The notes under the pieces: generated by a model
Told to the model about the DNA's origin: nothing
The model's input: only the letters and a program-made list of their open reading frames with translations
Databases searched by the model: none
Origin: Candidatus Zixiibacteriota bacterium
GTDB taxonomy: Bacteria; Zixibacteria; MSB-5A5; JAABVY01; JAHJOQ01
Assembly (NCBI GenBank): GCA_024275215.1
Contig: JAJRZO010000512.1
Coordinates: 1-5,715 of the forward strand
Length of the DNA stretch: 5,715 nt
Reading direction: 5' to 3'
Made by a program: the position numbers and the translations under genes
Shown: in pieces, positions 4,941-5,715 of the stretch
Position numbering within the stretch: the first letter of the stretch is position 1
How the letters are laid out: each line of letters begins with the position of its first letter

Positions 4941-5715
4941 CTATTCAACGCGTCGGACTGCATCGACAACCCGCAGGGCGCGGACTGTCGGTTCGACATC
5001 GTGGACTCGGATGAAATGAGCGCCATTCAATGCCGCAATCACTGCTGCCGAGATCGATTCAGGCAGTCTGTCATCAGGTTTTGTTCCTGTGAACGATCCA
5101 AGAAATGCTTTTCGGGATGCGCCTATCAGAATTGGCTTGCCAAGATCGGCGAATTGCCGGATGTTGTTCAAAATCTTAAAATTATGATCAAATGTTTTTC
5201 CGAAACCGATCCCCGGATCGACAATGATATTCTTCTCCGCTATTCCAGCCTTGACAGCGAGTGCTATCGAGTCAGCCAGATACGATTTTATTTCTCCAAT
5301 CAGATCAGTGTAATTGGGATCTCTTTGCATCGAACGCGGCTCGCCTTTGATGTGCATGACGACTACCGGAACATCATGCCTGGCGACAGTGTGTGCCATC
5401 ATTGGATCGAATCTCAGTCCGGATATATCATTGACGAGATTAGCGCCCGCATTGATAGCGGCTCTTGCAACTGATGATTTGTAGGTGTCTATCGAAATTG
5501 GGATACTTGTTTGCCGCCGCAACTCTTCGACAACCGGAATCACTCGTTCGATCTCGCCCTCTTCAGACATCGGCTCCGCCCCCGGCCTTGTCGATTCGCC
5601 GCCAATGTCGATAATGTCCGCGCCATGCGAAATCATTTCGAGAGCGCGATTGATTGCATTGTCGGGATTAGAGTATTTTCCACCATCGGAGAATGAATCG
5701 GAAGTGACATTCAGG
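4941..5715 (-). CDS. folP: Dihydropteroate synthase, 257 C-terminal residues, 5' end outside window
   Basis: FolP condenses 6-hydroxymethyl-dihydropterin diphosphate with p-aminobenzoate to 7,8-dihydropteroate in folate synthesis, and it is the target of sulfonamides. It is a cytosolic TIM barrel. The frame is open at the edge and runs to a TAG at 4941-4943. The first visible codon corresponds to about residue 21 of the E. coli enzyme, so some 20 residues are missing. An in-frame ATG at 5636 is internal, because the preceding codons encode LNVTSDSFSDGG. Visible motifs: that loop (1-12), GGESTRPG (38-45), SIDTYK (74-79), ND (95-96), MHIKGEPRSMQ (120-130), DPGIGFGK (166-173), GASRK (198-202) and RVHD (236-239). 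All pterin, pABA and phosphate contacts I can align are kept. The one oddity is Ser in place of the usual Pro in NVTPDSFSDGG. Length and C-terminus are normal. The membrane trio follows after 123 bases. Confidence 0.97.
   Translation of the reverse strand, partial: LNVTSDSFSDGGKYSNPDNAINRALEMISHGADIIDIGGESTRPGAEPMSEEGEIERVIPVVEELRRQTSIPISIDTYKSSVARAAINAGANLVNDISGLRFDPMMAHTVARHDVPVVVMHIKGEPRSMQRDPNYTDLIGEIKSYLADSIALAVKAGIAEKNIIVDPGIGFGKTFDHNFKILNNIRQFADLGKPILIGASRKAFLGSFTGTKPDDRLPESISAAVIAALNGAHFIRVHDVEPTVRALRVVDAVRRVE

Noticed and set aside
5001..5474. 157-codon open frame on the plus strand
   Set aside because: It lies wholly antisense to folP, whose motifs are intact. The translation is rich in Cys, Arg and Ser with no recognisable domain, and no ribosome site was seen. 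It is a shadow of the folP codon pattern.
5634..5636. ATG at 5636 as the start of folP
   Set aside because: The codons upstream encode the conserved first loop of the enzyme, so this ATG is internal and the gene simply runs off the window.

Overview
The window is a dense bacterial chromosomal segment with every supported gene on the minus strand. Read in the direction of transcription (from high to low coordinates) the order is: folP (dihydropteroate synthase, 5' end cut by the window edge), three adjacent membrane-protein genes of unknown function, a sugar-phosphate nucleotidyltransferase with a C-terminal left-handed beta-helix, metK (S-adenosylmethionine synthetase), and ahcY (S-adenosylhomocysteine hydrolase, 3' part cut by the window edge). 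The largest non-coding gap is about 123 bases. I see no RNA gene, CRISPR array, insertion sequence, integron or attachment site. Housekeeping metabolism, tight spacing and mid-range GC point to an ordinary core region, not an accessory island. The taxon cannot be fixed from this sequence. The general style (folP next to membrane proteins, a metK-ahcY pair, many Ile-Asp/Glu TCGA-type words) would suit an uncultured bacterial phylum such as Zixibacteria, Gemmatimonadota or a relative, but this is only an impression.

Region 1 (4941-5715) holds folP. Every active-site motif that can be checked is present, and about 20 N-terminal residues lie outside the window. Region 2 (4818-4940) is a leader with a good sigma70-like promoter (TTGACA, 16-base spacer, TATCTT) and a small imperfect stem-loop. 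Region 3 (2727-4817) is the membrane trio: a 210-residue polytopic protein, a 275-residue protein with one membrane segment at each end and a large outside-facing alpha/beta domain, and another 210-residue polytopic protein. The first two genes are separated by one base and the last two overlap by four (ATGA), so they are very probably co-translated and may form one complex. I recognise no characterised family in them. They are the most interesting content of the window.

Region 4 (2665-2726) is a 62-base gap holding a candidate promoter (TTGCGG, 17-base spacer, TATACT) whose spacer is almost filled by an 18-base near-perfect palindrome, which looks like an operator. Region 5 (1-2664) holds the nucleotidyltransferase, metK and ahcY. 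metK and ahcY are one base apart and encode synthesis of SAM and removal of its methyl-transfer by-product SAH, that is, two consecutive parts of the activated methyl cycle. The nucleotidyltransferase would make an activated sugar for the cell surface, and its link to methyl metabolism is positional only.

Two gene starts need care. The middle membrane gene most likely starts at a TTG at 4183, not at the far upstream codon that overlaps the previous gene by 77 bases. The nucleotidyltransferase most likely starts at a TTG at 2664, five bases downstream of an out-of-frame ATG.
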